The notes under the pieces: model-generated | What the model saw: the letters and a program-made list of their open reading frames with translations, nothing else | Told to the model about the DNA's origin: nothing | The model's database searches: none | Source: Pseudoflavitalea sp. G-6-1-2 | Lineage (GTDB): Bacteria; Bacteroidota; Bacteroidia; Chitinophagales; Chitinophagaceae | Length of the DNA stretch: 64,000 nucleotides | Reading direction: 5' to 3' | NCBI RefSeq assembly: GCF_012927185.1 | Contig: NZ_JABBGB010000003.1 | Coordinates: 434,001-498,000 of the forward strand | Translations under genes and position numbers: made by a program | In this document: positions 26,519 to 36,915 of the stretch, in pieces | How positions within the stretch are numbered: position 1 is the stretch's first letter | Layout: the number at the start of each line of letters is the position of its first letter

Positions 26519-27706
26519 ATGAAATCATCATTGAAAGAACTCTATCTGCGCTGGTTCAGCGGAAAAGCTTCTGAGCAGGAGCAGGCCGAACTGTTCAACC
26601 GGGCGGCTGATGAAGGCCCCACAGACGAGCTCAACGATGCCATGTACGAAGCATGGAATGCGCTGTTCAACGATACCGATGCCATTCAATCCGGCCGCAG
26701 CAGCATTGCGGAGCGGGTGGTGAAATTATTCCCTGCCGAAGCTCCTGTAAAGCGCATCAACCGGCGCTGGTGGGCCATTGCAGCCGCAGCAGCTGTGATA
26801 GCGCTGGTGGGTACCGGCATCTTTGTTATGCAGACTAGGCAGCCGGCAAAACAGCAGGTTGTGAACAACCGGTTACCCGATAAAGAACCTGCACAGGATG
26901 GAGCAAGGCTTCAGCTTGCAGACGGATCGGTGATTACACTCGATTCCATGTCCGACGGATTGATCACGCACGAAGGAAATACTGCCGTGAAACTATCCGG
27001 CGGAAAGCTCATATACGATGCAGGCGCCAGTACCGAACTGAAGTACAATACCATGACAACCCCGGCCGGCCGCAAATTCAGGCTCACTCTGCCAGACGGT
27101 ACACAGGTTTGGCTGAATGCAGCTTCCTCTCTCAGATACCCTACTGCATTTGCAGGTGATGAGCGTCTGGTAGAAATAAAGGGTGAAGCTTATTTCGAGG
27201 TGAGCAGGGATGCAGCAAAACCATTCAGGGTAAAAACTGATGGACAGCTGATCGAAGTGCTGGGTACAAGATTCAACGTTAATGCTTACGAAGACGACCA
27301 TGCCGTTAGTACAACATTATTATCCGGCAGTGTATCGGTGAAGTCAGCAGGCAATGCGCCTGTATTGCTGCAACCCAGGCTCCAGGCGGTTTCTGACAGA
27401 AACTCCGGCCAAACGGAAGTAGCAACTGCCGATACCCTCGATGTAATGGCCTGGAAAGAAGGCGTGTTCAGATTTCACAATACCCCCCTTATCCTCATCA
27501 TGCAACAATTGCAACGCTGGTACGATGTACGTGTTGAAGGAGATATTCCCAACATGCACTTTACCGGTGTAATCAGCCGCAACAGTCCACTTACCAAAGT
27601 GCTGCACTTTCTGCAATTCACCAGCGAACAGCAGAATGTACGCTTCGTACTTACACTGCAGCCTCCGGGCAGCAGAGAAAAAGACAGGATAACCATAATA
27701 AAATAG
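26519..27706 (+). CDS. FecR-family anti-sigma factor (locus 1)
   Basis: A 395-residue membrane protein that should hold the preceding sigma factor inactive until the outer-membrane receptor signals. The cytoplasmic part (residues 1-83) is followed by a single membrane segment at about 84-104 (WWAIAAAAAVIALVGTGIFV). The periplasmic part has a FecR domain around 180-290 (TTPAGRKFRLTLPDGTQVWLNA, GEAYFEVSRDAAKPF, VLGTRFNVNAY) and a C-terminal DUF4974 region (RFHNTPLILIMQQLQRWYDV). It is 54 bases after the sigma gene. Confidence 0.92.
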   Translation: MKSSLKELYLRWFSGKASEQEQAELFNRAADEGPTDELNDAMYEAWNALFNDTDAIQSGRSSIAERVVKLFPAEAPVKRINRRWWAIAAAAAVIALVGTGIFVMQTRQPAKQQVVNNRLPDKEPAQDGARLQLADGSVITLDSMSDGLITHEGNTAVKLSGGKLIYDAGASTELKYNTMTTPAGRKFRLTLPDGTQVWLNAASSLRYPTAFAGDERLVEIKGEAYFEVSRDAAKPFRVKTDGQLIEVLGTRFNVNAYEDDHAVSTTLLSGSVSVKSAGNAPVLLQPRLQAVSDRNSGQTEVATADTLDVMAWKEGVFRFHNTPLILIMQQLQRWYDVRVEGDIPNMHFTGVISRNSPLTKVLHFLQFTSEQQNVRFVLTLQPPGSREKDRITIIK

Positions 27707-27895
27707 TACCGTAAGGGAGGACGGGAAATTTCAATGAGTTAAGATACTGATCCTAAAAACAAAACCGGAAATGCGCTAACATTCCCGGCGGAGTAAGAGC
27801 TTACAAGGCTGCATGGTCACACGCAAATATGAAATGCAGTACCTGTATTGTAATTGACTGAATCAACTAGTAGTAAACCCAAACTGATCGAAGTT

Positions 27896-30800
27896 ATGAG
27901 AGAAATTGCATATCCCCAAGTAGGGGGTAGGTTCTGCCATTCCCCGCAACCAAACGGACTTGGCAGGATAATTAAAACGCTGCTTATTATGAAACTAACC
28001 GCACTGATGCTGCTGGTTTTCTGTATACAGGCAAGCGCCAACATAAAGGCCCAGTCTGTATCGATTGAAGGAACGCGAATGCCCCTGAACCGTGTGTTTG
28101 AAGTGGTTCAGCAACAAACCGGTTATCATTTCCTCTACAGTAATGAAGTGATGCGTAAAGCTATGCCGGTTACCATCCGGGCAAAAAGCCTTCCCCTTGC
28201 GCAGGTGCTCGACAGCATCTTCCGCAACCAGCCCCTTACTTACATCATTGACAGCTCCAACACTATTCTGATTAAGTCGAAACCAGCACTTCCCATTTCC
28301 GCAGAACTTATTGCTGCTGAAAAACAGATTACCGAAATCACCGGTAGTGTTACCGATTCTGCCGGCAACCCATTGCAGGGAGTGAGCGTTAGAATCAAAG
28401 GACTTACCAAAGGTGGTACCGTTACCAATGAGAGAGGCGCTTTTCTGCTGAAGTCTGAGAACCCTTCTCCTGTGCTGATCTTCTCCTTTGTAGGTTATGA
28501 TACCAGAGAAGTGCCGGCCAACAACCGTACTTACATCGAAGTGATGCTTCGCGCCTCCAACAAAAAAATGGACGAAGTGGTGGTAACCGGCTATCAGCGT
28601 ATCGAAAGAAGAAGCCTCACTTCTTCCATCTCTACGGTGAATATGGAGAACCTCAAAACCATCAATCAACCGAGTCTCGATAAACTGTTGCAGGGGCAGG
28701 TGCCGGGCATGACCATCATGAGCACTTCCGGAGCGCCGGGCTCTGTGCCTCAGATCCGAATCCGCGGTACATCAACCATCAGCGGAAACGTGCAGCCACT
28801 CTGGGTTGTAGACGGCATCATTCTCGATGATCCTATAAACGCTTCTGTGGATGATATTGCCAAGAACAGAAACCTCATCGCATCCGGCATTGGTGGCATC
28901 AACGTAGAAGATATCGAAACCATCAGCGTACTGAAAGATGCAGCTGCCACTGCCATTTACGGTACCAAGGCGGCCAACGGTGTAATTGTGGTGACTTCCA
29001 AAAAAGGAAGCAGCGGCAAAACCCGCATGAACTTCAACAGTTATCTCACCATGGGCATGCGTCCGCGCATCGAAGATGCTTACATGATGAATTCCAAAGA
29101 ACGCATCGATGTAAACCTCGAAATGATCAGCCGCGGACTGCTCAATGCAGGCTCAGGTAAGAACGGTCAATACGGAACCATTTCCGATTTCGAACGCTAC
29201 TTTGTGGATGTGCACGACAGAAAGATCAGCTGGGCACAATTCGAAGATAAAGTAAGACAACTCGAAGAAGTGAATACCGATTGGTTTAAAGAGCTGTTCC
29301 GGAATTCCATCACTACCCGCCATAACCTCAGCATTTCCGGTGGAAACGAAAAAACAACTTTCTACATTTCCGGAAGTTACATGGACGATCAGGCAACTGC
29401 TAAGAAAACCGGACAGAAAACCTACACCGGATCAGTAAAAGTATATACAAGATTAACGAAGAACCTGCGCGTAGGAGCATTGCTCGATGTGAATGTTCGC
29501 GATAACAAAAGCTTCTTTGCCACTGATTCCCGCGAGAACCCATTTGAATGGAGTATCTATACAACCCGCGCCCAGAATGCATTTGATGAGAATGGTAAAT
29601 ACAACTATTTCTACTACAATGGCATGAAGTACAACTTCATGGAGAACCGTGAATTCGGCTGGAGGAATTCAAAAAGTTCAGGGCTTCGCGGTACTGCGGA
29701 CATTGAATGGCGTCCTGTAAGAGGACTGCTTTTCAACAGCCTTTTCAACTTTACCAGACAGAATACTTCTGAAGAAGATGTGGCCACAGAGAACAGCTAC
29801 TTTGTTAAGAGGCGCCAGCAGGATGTTACCAGCATTGTTGATTATACGTCTGTACAATTATGGAAAGAGGGTGGATACAAAAAAGGCCGTTCAACCATCA
29901 ACAGCTCGGTTACTTTCCGCAACCAGCTTTCTTACATGCCTAATCTTGGATACGATCACAGGATCGATCTGATGGCAGGTCAGGAGTTGCGCAAATCACT
30001 CTATGAAGATGAAACCACTGAGATCTACGGATATGTGCACGAAAGAGGCCGTCAGCAGGTTCCTCAGTTTGAGCTGATGAAATACCTCGGCACACCATAT
30101 TGGAGACAAGGTCTCAATCAGTCTGCAGCAGTATCGTACTTCGGCGTAGCCGGATATACATTCCGCAACAGATACACCGTGAGCTTCAATGCCCGTACCG
30201 ACGGATCTAACCGCTTTGGTCTGAAAACAAATAAACTGTTTCAGCCGCTCTGGGCAGTCGGAGCTAACTATCAGCTGAAAGAAGAAAGCTGGTTTGCAGA
30301 TAAAGAATGGATGAGTTACCTCACCCTTCGTGGTTCTTACGGAAGTCAGGGTAACGTTGCCGCACAAGCGTATTCGGATCTCGTAACCAATATTGGTGCA
30401 TCAGACGGACTGAATCCTAATGCCTATCTCACCATCAATGCTCCCCGCAATCCGAACCTCAAATGGGAGATGAACTACACTACCAACCTCGCACTTGAAT
30501 TCGGATTCTGGAAACGCCGCCTCACCGGTACTATCGAGTACTACAACAAAAAAGGAATGGACCTGTTGGGTACAAAACAGGTGTCGCAGGTATCAGGTTT
30601 CACTACTGTGCAGGTGAACTGGGCATCCATGAAGAACAGCGGATTTGAATTCTCACTGAACGGTATTCCTGTAGACGGAAAGAATTTCCGCTGGACAGTC
30701 AACGCCAATGCAGGTTTCAATAAAAACGAAGTACTGGATGTTTACTCTGTACCAACCGTAAATACATTGACGGATGCACAAAGAACCAGCTATGCTTCAT

Positions 30801-31528
30801 CAGCAGTAGTCGGCAAACCGATAAACGGACTCTGGAGCTATCGCTATGCAGGCCTCAACAAAGACGGAAGAGCAACTTTCTACACCAACAAACCCGGGCA
30901 GACCGTGCTCTATGGCATGACTTCACCCGATGGACTTACCTACTCGGGCACTACCATGCCAACCATGCAGGGTGGGTTGACCAACTCATTCTACTATAAA
31001 AAGTTCACGCTGTCTGCGCTCGTGATCGGCAGCTTCGGTAACGTGATCCGTCTGCGCAATTTTGCTCAGGGCAGCGGATTTGGATTCCCCGAGGCCACAC
31101 AGAACCTGCCACGCGAATGGGTGAGCCGCTGGAGGCAACCGGGTGATGAAGCACATACCGATATCCCCAAATTTGAATCAGATCCCTGGGATTTTGCAGT
31201 AACCGGTGCTAATCCCTACAACGGACGCATGTATGATAATAGCGACCTCCGTACTGTGAATGGAGATTTTGTGAGGCTGCAGAATGTGAGCATCAGCTAC
31301 GATTTTTATACGAAAAGACTGAGAGCAGCAGGGGTTCAGAATATCCGCTTCATGCTGCAGGGCAATAACCTGCATGTATGGAAGAATGATCGCCTCAAAG
31401 GACAAGACCCCGAAGCAACAGGCTCTGTAATGAAGTACGATGCTACCAACTCAGCCAATGTGAGTTTTGGAAATACTTACCTGCCATTGCCACGCAGTTT
31501 CTCATTCTCAGTATCTGTTCAGTTCTAA
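27896..31528 (+). CDS. SusC/RagA-type TonB-dependent receptor (locus 1)
   Basis: A 1210-residue outer-membrane importer that pairs with SusD. The ATG at 27896 gives a long leader with VGGRFCHSPQ before the signal core MKLTALMLLVFCIQASANIKAQS; that ATG at 27989 is the alternative start. The STN domain (about residues 50-125, RVFEVVQQQTGYHF) is the signalling module that talks to FecR. Next are the carboxypeptidase-D-like domain (ITGSVTDSAGNPLQGVSV), the TonB-box and plug (MDEVVVTGYQ, then VPQIRIRGTS and DAAATAIYG) and the beta barrel ending in SFSVSVQF. The substrate is unknown. Confidence 0.94.
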   Translation: MREIAYPQVGGRFCHSPQPNGLGRIIKTLLIMKLTALMLLVFCIQASANIKAQSVSIEGTRMPLNRVFEVVQQQTGYHFLYSNEVMRKAMPVTIRAKSLPLAQVLDSIFRNQPLTYIIDSSNTILIKSKPALPISAELIAAEKQITEITGSVTDSAGNPLQGVSVRIKGLTKGGTVTNERGAFLLKSENPSPVLIFSFVGYDTREVPANNRTYIEVMLRASNKKMDEVVVTGYQRIERRSLTSSISTVNMENLKTINQPSLDKLLQGQVPGMTIMSTSGAPGSVPQIRIRGTSTISGNVQPLWVVDGIILDDPINASVDDIAKNRNLIASGIGGINVEDIETISVLKDAAATAIYGTKAANGVIVVTSKKGSSGKTRMNFNSYLTMGMRPRIEDAYMMNSKERIDVNLEMISRGLLNAGSGKNGQYGTISDFERYFVDVHDRKISWAQFEDKVRQLEEVNTDWFKELFRNSITTRHNLSISGGNEKTTFYISGSYMDDQATAKKTGQKTYTGSVKVYTRLTKNLRVGALLDVNVRDNKSFFATDSRENPFEWSIYTTRAQNAFDENGKYNYFYYNGMKYNFMENREFGWRNSKSSGLRGTADIEWRPVRGLLFNSLFNFTRQNTSEEDVATENSYFVKRRQQDVTSIVDYTSVQLWKEGGYKKGRSTINSSVTFRNQLSYMPNLGYDHRIDLMAGQELRKSLYEDETTEIYGYVHERGRQQVPQFELMKYLGTPYWRQGLNQSAAVSYFGVAGYTFRNRYTVSFNARTDGSNRFGLKTNKLFQPLWAVGANYQLKEESWFADKEWMSYLTLRGSYGSQGNVAAQAYSDLVTNIGASDGLNPNAYLTINAPRNPNLKWEMNYTTNLALEFGFWKRRLTGTIEYYNKKGMDLLGTKQVSQVSGFTTVQVNWASMKNSGFEFSLNGIPVDGKNFRWTVNANAGFNKNEVLDVYSVPTVNTLTDAQRTSYASSAVVGKPINGLWSYRYAGLNKDGRATFYTNKPGQTVLYGMTSPDGLTYSGTTMPTMQGGLTNSFYYKKFTLSALVIGSFGNVIRLRNFAQGSGFGFPEATQNLPREWVSRWRQPGDEAHTDIPKFESDPWDFAVTGANPYNGRMYDNSDLRTVNGDFVRLQNVSISYDFYTKRLRAAGVQNIRFMLQGNNLHVWKNDRLKGQDPEATGSVMKYDATNSANVSFGNTYLPLPRSFSFSVSVQF

Positions 31529-31540
31529 ACTACACACCGA

Positions 31541-32995
31541 ATGAAAAAAAGATTCTATCTCTATATTTCAATGCTGCTGGCGGTTACCGGAACTGCCTGC
31601 AACAAGATGCTCGACATCAAACCGGTGAACAGCATGATACCCGTTTCTGTTGCAGACTACGAATCTGTGCTGATGGGAGGATACCCCCGCACCGATTTTT
31701 TTCTGAAAACGGAACTGCTCACAGATAATGTGTATGCCAACCTCAGCACCAGCAGAGCTGCTGATAAACCACTGGAGCCCTGGTTTGTGTGGGCGGCTAA
31801 TCACCTGCTCGATGGCACTACTGATGATCCATACTGGAGCCAGTTATATAAAACCATCTTCTACGCCAACACGGTGCTGGATAATTTCATCAACCGCAAC
31901 CCGGAACCTGCAGACAGAGAATTGTTCGAAACAGTGAAAGGGGAAGCGTATGCAATGAGGGCATTCTGTTATTTCTATCTGGTGAACCTGTATGCAGATG
32001 TATACAGTTCTGCCAATCTCGGTCTGCCAGGTGTACCAATGCCCCTCACTGCCGATGACATCAATAAAACCACGCAGAATAACAAACGCGAAACCATCGG
32101 GAATGTATGGAAACAAATTCAGGACGATCTCGATCAGGCAGCTGTGCTGCTTGCAGGAAAGATCGGCAAGAACAAATATCGTTTCGATATTAATGCGGTT
32201 CAGTTGTTGCGCGCACGCGTGTATCTGTTCACCAATCAGCCTGAAAAGGCCATCCAGGCTGCCTCGGATGTAATTGCTGCAAAGCCGCTGTTCAATATGA
32301 ACGAAATGCAAAAGCGCATCGATGAGAAAGGAGAGTATGCTGCTTTCTCCGGCAATTTTGGAGTGATCGATTCCGATTACAAGAATGAAATACTTTTCTA
32401 TACCGGAGGTAAAGGCAATAACAATATCTTCTATTATGGCAACTATATGTTTAAGCCATCCACTGAATTGCTGGCGCTTTGTCAACGACCGGGGATGAAA
32501 GATTATCGACAGTACATTTTTGCCTCCTTTGCCGATTTGAATACCGGCGATGGAGCAGAAACAGGCCCCACCCTGTACAATATGTTTGCAAAGCAGGAGA
32601 ACCCTTCTTATTACATCGGACTAAAACTCAGTGAAGCCCTGATGATCCGCGCCGAATGTTATGCCCGCAGGAGCGAAAAGAAGAAAGCCATCGATGATCT
32701 CAATATGTTATTGCAACGCCGCATTAAGAGTACCGATTTTCAGCCACTCACCGAAGCTTCATTCGCTGATGATGCTGCATTGCTGAAACGTGTACTCGAA
32801 GAGCGGAGAGTAGAACTCGCTTTCGATGGAGGTTTGCGCTGGTTCGATCTGCGCAGGCTTGGAAAGCCACGGCTGGAGCATATTTACAAAAACGGAGTTG
32901 TGTACGAGCTGAAGCAGAACGATCCGAAATATATTCTGCAGATCCCGATGAGCGAGCAAAACAATAGTCCGGAAATGCCATTGAACCCACGTTAA
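31541..32995 (+). CDS. SusD/RagB-type surface lipoprotein (locus 1)
   Basis: A 484-residue substrate-binding lipoprotein that forms the lid of the SusC channel. The signal peptide ends in a lipobox VTGTAC with Cys at residue 20. The TPR-rich SusD fold is recognisable in AMRAFCYFYLVNLYAD, then LLRARVYLFTNQPEKA, and the C-terminal ERRVELAFDGGLRWFDLRRLG. It starts 12 bases after susC. No enzyme or transporter gene that would name the ligand is nearby. Confidence 0.93.
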   Translation: MKKRFYLYISMLLAVTGTACNKMLDIKPVNSMIPVSVADYESVLMGGYPRTDFFLKTELLTDNVYANLSTSRAADKPLEPWFVWAANHLLDGTTDDPYWSQLYKTIFYANTVLDNFINRNPEPADRELFETVKGEAYAMRAFCYFYLVNLYADVYSSANLGLPGVPMPLTADDINKTTQNNKRETIGNVWKQIQDDLDQAAVLLAGKIGKNKYRFDINAVQLLRARVYLFTNQPEKAIQAASDVIAAKPLFNMNEMQKRIDEKGEYAAFSGNFGVIDSDYKNEILFYTGGKGNNNIFYYGNYMFKPSTELLALCQRPGMKDYRQYIFASFADLNTGDGAETGPTLYNMFAKQENPSYYIGLKLSEALMIRAECYARRSEKKKAIDDLNMLLQRRIKSTDFQPLTEASFADDAALLKRVLEERRVELAFDGGLRWFDLRRLGKPRLEHIYKNGVVYELKQNDPKYILQIPMSEQNNSPEMPLNPR

Positions 32996-33006
32996 AACGC
33001 ACGATC

Positions 33007-33924
33007 ATGAAAAAACTTAGCTATATCCTGCCGGTAATGTTGTGTGCATTGCTGGCATCCTGTTCAAAAGAAACTGCACCGGTTGCAACAGAGCAATTAG
33101 GAATCGATCAGCAGTTTTCACCTCCTGCAGATGCAGATCCCAGAGTGAAACAAATGTATCAGACCTACAATGTTTGGGTACGGATGGATTTCAACAACTG
33201 GAAAGAAGTAACCAATGCCATTATCGCCAATGATCCGATCAATCGCTGGGGAGTGGGAAAAATAGATCCTTCCTATCGTGAGTCTGCATACACCTGGATG
33301 CAAACACTGCTTCCGAATGTATCGGAGAAATATGTACGTACTTTTTTTCCGCTTGAGTTCTTCTTCGTGAAAACGTATGGCGGCAGTTTCTGGACAAGCG
33401 ATATCAAAACAATCGGGCGCAGCAGAATCATCATCTGCTGGCCAAATCAGATGCTGAATACGCAGCCGATCACAGATCCTGCAAATCATTATTACATCGA
33501 TACTGTACTTACAAGAACTGTATGGGGATTTCTGGGAGGCATGATAACGGCACGGATGGCAGAGCCCATCAAAGCCTTTGTAGTGGCCGGAAAGGCGTAC
33601 GACAATGGACAGGCATTTGATAAGATTTCAAAGGAATATCAGGCTGATGGAAATCTTGAGAAACGCGATGCGGCCCTGGCTGAACTGGCGAGATCAGGTG
33701 GATATGTGAGGGGGTCTGCTTCAAGGAATTTTGATGGTGATTTTTCGGAGTGGTTGAAGTTGATAGCTACAGAGTCTTATGAAAATATCAAGAGAGATTA
33801 TCTGGATAATAGTCCGGCCAGGGCCCAGAAGTATGAGATATTGATAAAGTATTTTAAGGAGTATGGCTGGGATATTCAGGCAGCAGGGAATAAGTACCGG
33901 CAGAAGATCGATGAATTGAATTGA
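33007..33924 (+). CDS. Metallohydrolase-like lipoprotein without HExxH (locus 1)
   Basis: A 305-residue lipoprotein with lipobox LLASC (Cys19), 11 bases after susD. Position and C-terminal pattern (GGYVRGSAS, DFSEWLKL, YEILIKYFKEYGWDIQ) recall the substrate-import-associated zinc metallohydrolase lipoproteins that follow SusC/SusD pairs. In those, a HExxH motif lies about 60-70 residues before this region. Here the matching place reads VWGFLGGM (Trp173 to Gly177) and no HExxH occurs anywhere, and the acidic residue usually before DF is Gly244. I infer a non-catalytic descendant used for binding. A different, unnamed lipoprotein family is the alternative. Confidence 0.55.
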   Translation: MKKLSYILPVMLCALLASCSKETAPVATEQLGIDQQFSPPADADPRVKQMYQTYNVWVRMDFNNWKEVTNAIIANDPINRWGVGKIDPSYRESAYTWMQTLLPNVSEKYVRTFFPLEFFFVKTYGGSFWTSDIKTIGRSRIIICWPNQMLNTQPITDPANHYYIDTVLTRTVWGFLGGMITARMAEPIKAFVVAGKAYDNGQAFDKISKEYQADGNLEKRDAALAELARSGGYVRGSASRNFDGDFSEWLKLIATESYENIKRDYLDNSPARAQKYEILIKYFKEYGWDIQAAGNKYRQKIDELN

Positions 33925-33950
33925 TTGGTTATATGTACCCTTTGATCTGG

Positions 33951-33980
33951 AGCGCCTCAGCAATGAGGCGCTTCTTTTTA
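33951..33980 (+). terminator. Rho-independent terminator after import locus 1
   Basis: AGCGCCTCA, a GCAA loop and TGAGGCGCT form a perfect 9-base-pair stem followed by TCTTTTTAT. It is 26 bases after the last gene of the locus. Confidence 0.88.
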
Positions 33981-34532
33981 TTTGTCTGCGGTACTTCTGC
34001 TGGCCACCGGCAAAGCTAAATGCATGCAAACCATGCTATTGTGAGAAAACTTAATTTGTGACAATATGGCCCGTGCAGGGGGGATAGCATCTAGAAATCA
34101 GTAGGCTATTAAGGACAAATTATAGGGGTTCCGGAATTATTTTAGTATTTATTAACGATCATTAGCATACTAATGTCTTTTTTACGTCAACAGCGCAATT
34201 AAGTTGCAAAAGACGTATTTCTACAATAATTTGGCGGCTATTGTTTTATAATCACTCACTCGAACCTATCCTACAGAATAGCCGAAACCCAAAAATCAAA
34301 ATAACGTTGCCGGATGTGGCATAAAAAAACAAGAACCTTTTAAAACAGGTTAATGTTTGTGTGGTTTGCAGGTACATGGAAATTTGGCAAGAGGAATATT
34401 GATTCATATGACTACTTAAGTCATAAATTTGGTTTTAAATAACTTGGGAATAATTGGTTTATATTATAAGTACTGACTATTTGAAGAGTACTAATATGCT
34501 CAATTCGGTCCTACTGGTTAAACGCTTTTACA
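33981..34532. other. AT-rich intergenic stretch before import locus 2
   Basis: About 550 bases with no supported gene, clearly more AT-rich than what precedes it. It contains a G6 run near 34078. It should hold the promoter for the second sigma factor, but no clear TAnnTTTG with a partner box was found. Confidence 0.5.
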
Positions 34533-35138
34533 ATGCGAGATGCTCAAGGCTATTCTGATGTAGATTTACTAAATGATTTCCGGGAAGGGAACCCGAAAGC
34601 TGTTGAAAAGCTGTTCGAGCTCTACTATGAGGAGTTGGTATATTTTGTACGTCAACTTATTCCCGATTTGAAGGATGCAGAAGATATAGCGAGCGGAATA
34701 TTCATTAAGCTGCTGAAGAAGCAAAAAGATTTTGAAAATCTATCCAATATTAAGGCCTACCTGTTTGTAACTGCGCGTAACGCAGCATTCGATGAACTTA
34801 GAAAAGAAAATGTGCATGCAAAATATGTTCGGGAAGCGGCATACATTGGTGAGACTTCAACTGAGTTCGACTATGAACTGTATGAGGTGCAGGCCAATCT
34901 TGTAAAAGTTATCCGGGATGAAATAAATGCACTGCCTACTCAATGTAGAGAAATCTTTACAAGATACTTTGTCCAACATAAATCTACCCAGGAAATAGCC
35001 ACGGATCTGCATCTCGCAGATGTAACTGTTCGCCGGCAAAAACAAATTGCACTGGTTACAATCAGACTTGCACTGCAAAGGAAAAAACTGATGACAGTAA
35101 ATTCCCTTCTTCTTATCTTCTTTTTCTTTCTTCTCTAA
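34533..35138 (+). CDS. ECF RNA polymerase sigma factor (locus 2)
   Basis: A 201-residue ECF sigma factor. Region 2 is at about residues 20-90 (AVEKLFELYYEELVYFV, AEDIASGIFIKLLK, IKAYLFVTARNAAFDEL), and region 4 at about 130-180 (LPTQCREIFTRYFVQH, then TQEIATDLHLADVTVRRQK). It resembles the locus 1 sigma factor in layout but is divergent in sequence. A hydrophobic C-terminal tail (NSLLLIFFFFLL) is unusual but is also present in milder form in the locus 1 protein. It begins the sigma-FecR-TlpA-SusC-SusD series. Confidence 0.92.
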   Translation: MRDAQGYSDVDLLNDFREGNPKAVEKLFELYYEELVYFVRQLIPDLKDAEDIASGIFIKLLKKQKDFENLSNIKAYLFVTARNAAFDELRKENVHAKYVREAAYIGETSTEFDYELYEVQANLVKVIRDEINALPTQCREIFTRYFVQHKSTQEIATDLHLADVTVRRQKQIALVTIRLALQRKKLMTVNSLLLIFFFFLL

Positions 35139-35280
35139 TTGTACGGGTACTCCATTTTACCTATCTGAAATATTTTTTTAAATTTTTATTAATTCTTTTG
35201 AACGGAATAATCTAGCCTTCGTTTTATAAGTAGTAAGAGGTTATTCTGATTAGGCAATAATCAAAAGCGAATTGTGTGTT

Positions 35281-36468
35281 ATGAAGAATTTACGAATTGC
35301 AGCTATTATTAAAAAAAGCCTGAGTGGTGAAATCTCTTCTGAGGAACGTAAAGTATTGACTGATTGGTTAGCTGTTTCTGCAAAGAGACAAGAGTTCTTT
35401 GAACGAATTAAGGCTGATAATAATTATTTGGCTGAACAGGCCAGTGTGCTCGATGAAGCAAACTGGCAAAACGCATACGCAAAATTCAGCGAAGAGCATC
35501 TGGAAGATTTTGATAACGGTAAGGCAAAAAACAGGTACAAAAGATTCTATATAGGTGTAGCTATTGCAGCTACCTTTCTTTTAATGATAATGGCGGGTAT
35601 CTATCTTTATTTGAATAATTCGAAAAATAAAGTTGAAGATACCATAGCTAAGATGAAAGGGGAGGTGATGCCGGCCAAAGGTGATCTTACACTTACGCTG
35701 GCAAATGGCCAAACAATAGATCTGGGAAAGAACACGCAAAAAGAGGTTATTGCAAAACAGGGAAACAGTGATGTGATCCTGGCAGCAAATGAACTCTCTT
35801 ACACAGCTGACGGATCCAATGCTGATACATCGATGATGAATCGGATCTCAACTGGTAAAGGAGGTTATTTTGTGTTGAAGATGGCAGATGGAACAAATGT
35901 CTGGTTGAATGCAATGACTTCCATTAAATTCCCGGCCTCCTTTGGAAGCGGCCCGAGAAAAGTTGAAATTTTTGGTGAAGCATTCTTTAAAGTGGCTCCT
36001 GATAAGCGCCCCTTTATTGTTACCACAAAAAATAATACTCAGATTCAGGTTCTTGGAACACAATTCAATGTGAACGCATACGACAATAGTCATTCCATTA
36101 ACACAACTCTTATTCAGGGTTCCGTTCTGGTTCGAAGCAACAATCAGGCTGCAAAGCTGATACCAGGCGAACAATCAGTAATTACTGATCAGGGAAATTC
36201 AGAAGTCCGAAAAACGATTAATCAGGATCAGGTACTAGCCTGGATTGAAAAAAAATTCTACTTCCGGCAAGCTTCAGTTGATGAAATAATGAATGAATTG
36301 AAAAAGAATTATGACATCAAGGAAGTGATTGTCGAAAAGAAGAGCAGCGAAAAATTCAATGGGATCATTTCAAAAAAAATTCCATTATCTGAAGTGCTGC
36401 GGATTTTTTCCTCTACCCAATTGATCGACTTCGAGATTCTGAACGGTAATACTGTAGTGATAAAATAA
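35281..36468 (+). CDS. FecR-family anti-sigma factor (locus 2)
   Basis: A 395-residue membrane anti-sigma factor, the same length as its locus 1 counterpart. The ATG at 35281 is used; an upstream TTG at 35272 is unlikely. One membrane segment lies near 89-110 (YIGVAIAATFLLMIMAGIYLYL, split around residues 88-110). The periplasmic FecR domain has GKGGYFVLKMADGTNVWLNA, GEAFFKVAPDKRPF and VLGTQFNVNAY, and the C-terminal DUF4974 region has FYFRQASVDEIMNEL. The last residues (TVVIK) match those of FecR 1. Confidence 0.9.
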   Translation: MKNLRIAAIIKKSLSGEISSEERKVLTDWLAVSAKRQEFFERIKADNNYLAEQASVLDEANWQNAYAKFSEEHLEDFDNGKAKNRYKRFYIGVAIAATFLLMIMAGIYLYLNNSKNKVEDTIAKMKGEVMPAKGDLTLTLANGQTIDLGKNTQKEVIAKQGNSDVILAANELSYTADGSNADTSMMNRISTGKGGYFVLKMADGTNVWLNAMTSIKFPASFGSGPRKVEIFGEAFFKVAPDKRPFIVTTKNNTQIQVLGTQFNVNAYDNSHSINTTLIQGSVLVRSNNQAAKLIPGEQSVITDQGNSEVRKTINQDQVLAWIEKKFYFRQASVDEIMNELKKNYDIKEVIVEKKSSEKFNGIISKKIPLSEVLRIFSSTQLIDFEILNGNTVVIK

Positions 36469-36915
36469 TTTTTTAGTTTCTCTGTAGTTCAAAAAGATAG
36501 TTATTCCCAATTTTGCCAGGGTGTTTCTACACCTTGGATTCATGATCTTTTTGGCATTGTGTTAATGAGACTTTGATCTCATTTATTATCTGCGCAATAA
36601 GGAGTCCCACTCCACCTACCTATCCTTGCATTCAATATGCATTGAACCTTTCCTTAGGGCAACCTGACATACCCTTGTCTCTCTAAAAAAAAATTAAGTC
36701 TTCCTAAGACTCTTTCTGAAGGTTTGCCATTACATAATTTTTTTTCACGTTCGATTTCACACAGAGTTAGAATAGGCAAGTTATTGTCCTAGAAAAGCTA
36801 GTGAAAATTATTTTCACTCTATCCGGGTCTCCTGAATCTCAAGCTTGTTTGACGATTCGGGAGGCGCCGAATAGGATTCGGGGTATAATAAGTCAACAAA
36901 GAAAATGTCTACTAA
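36469..36915. other. Intergenic stretch between FecR and TlpA-like genes
   Basis: About 450 bases without a supported gene. AT-rich, with T/A runs near 36690 and 36740 and a palindrome at 36800-36818. A separate promoter for the import genes would fit here, because the known logic puts the receptor operon under the neighbouring ECF sigma factor. Confidence 0.5.
36800..36818. promoter_or_regulatory. Palindrome upstream of TlpA-like gene
   Basis: AGTGAAAA-TTA-TTTTCACT has perfect 8-base arms. It lies about 100 bases before the thioredoxin start. A regulator-binding site is possible; AT-richness makes chance plausible. Confidence 0.3.
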
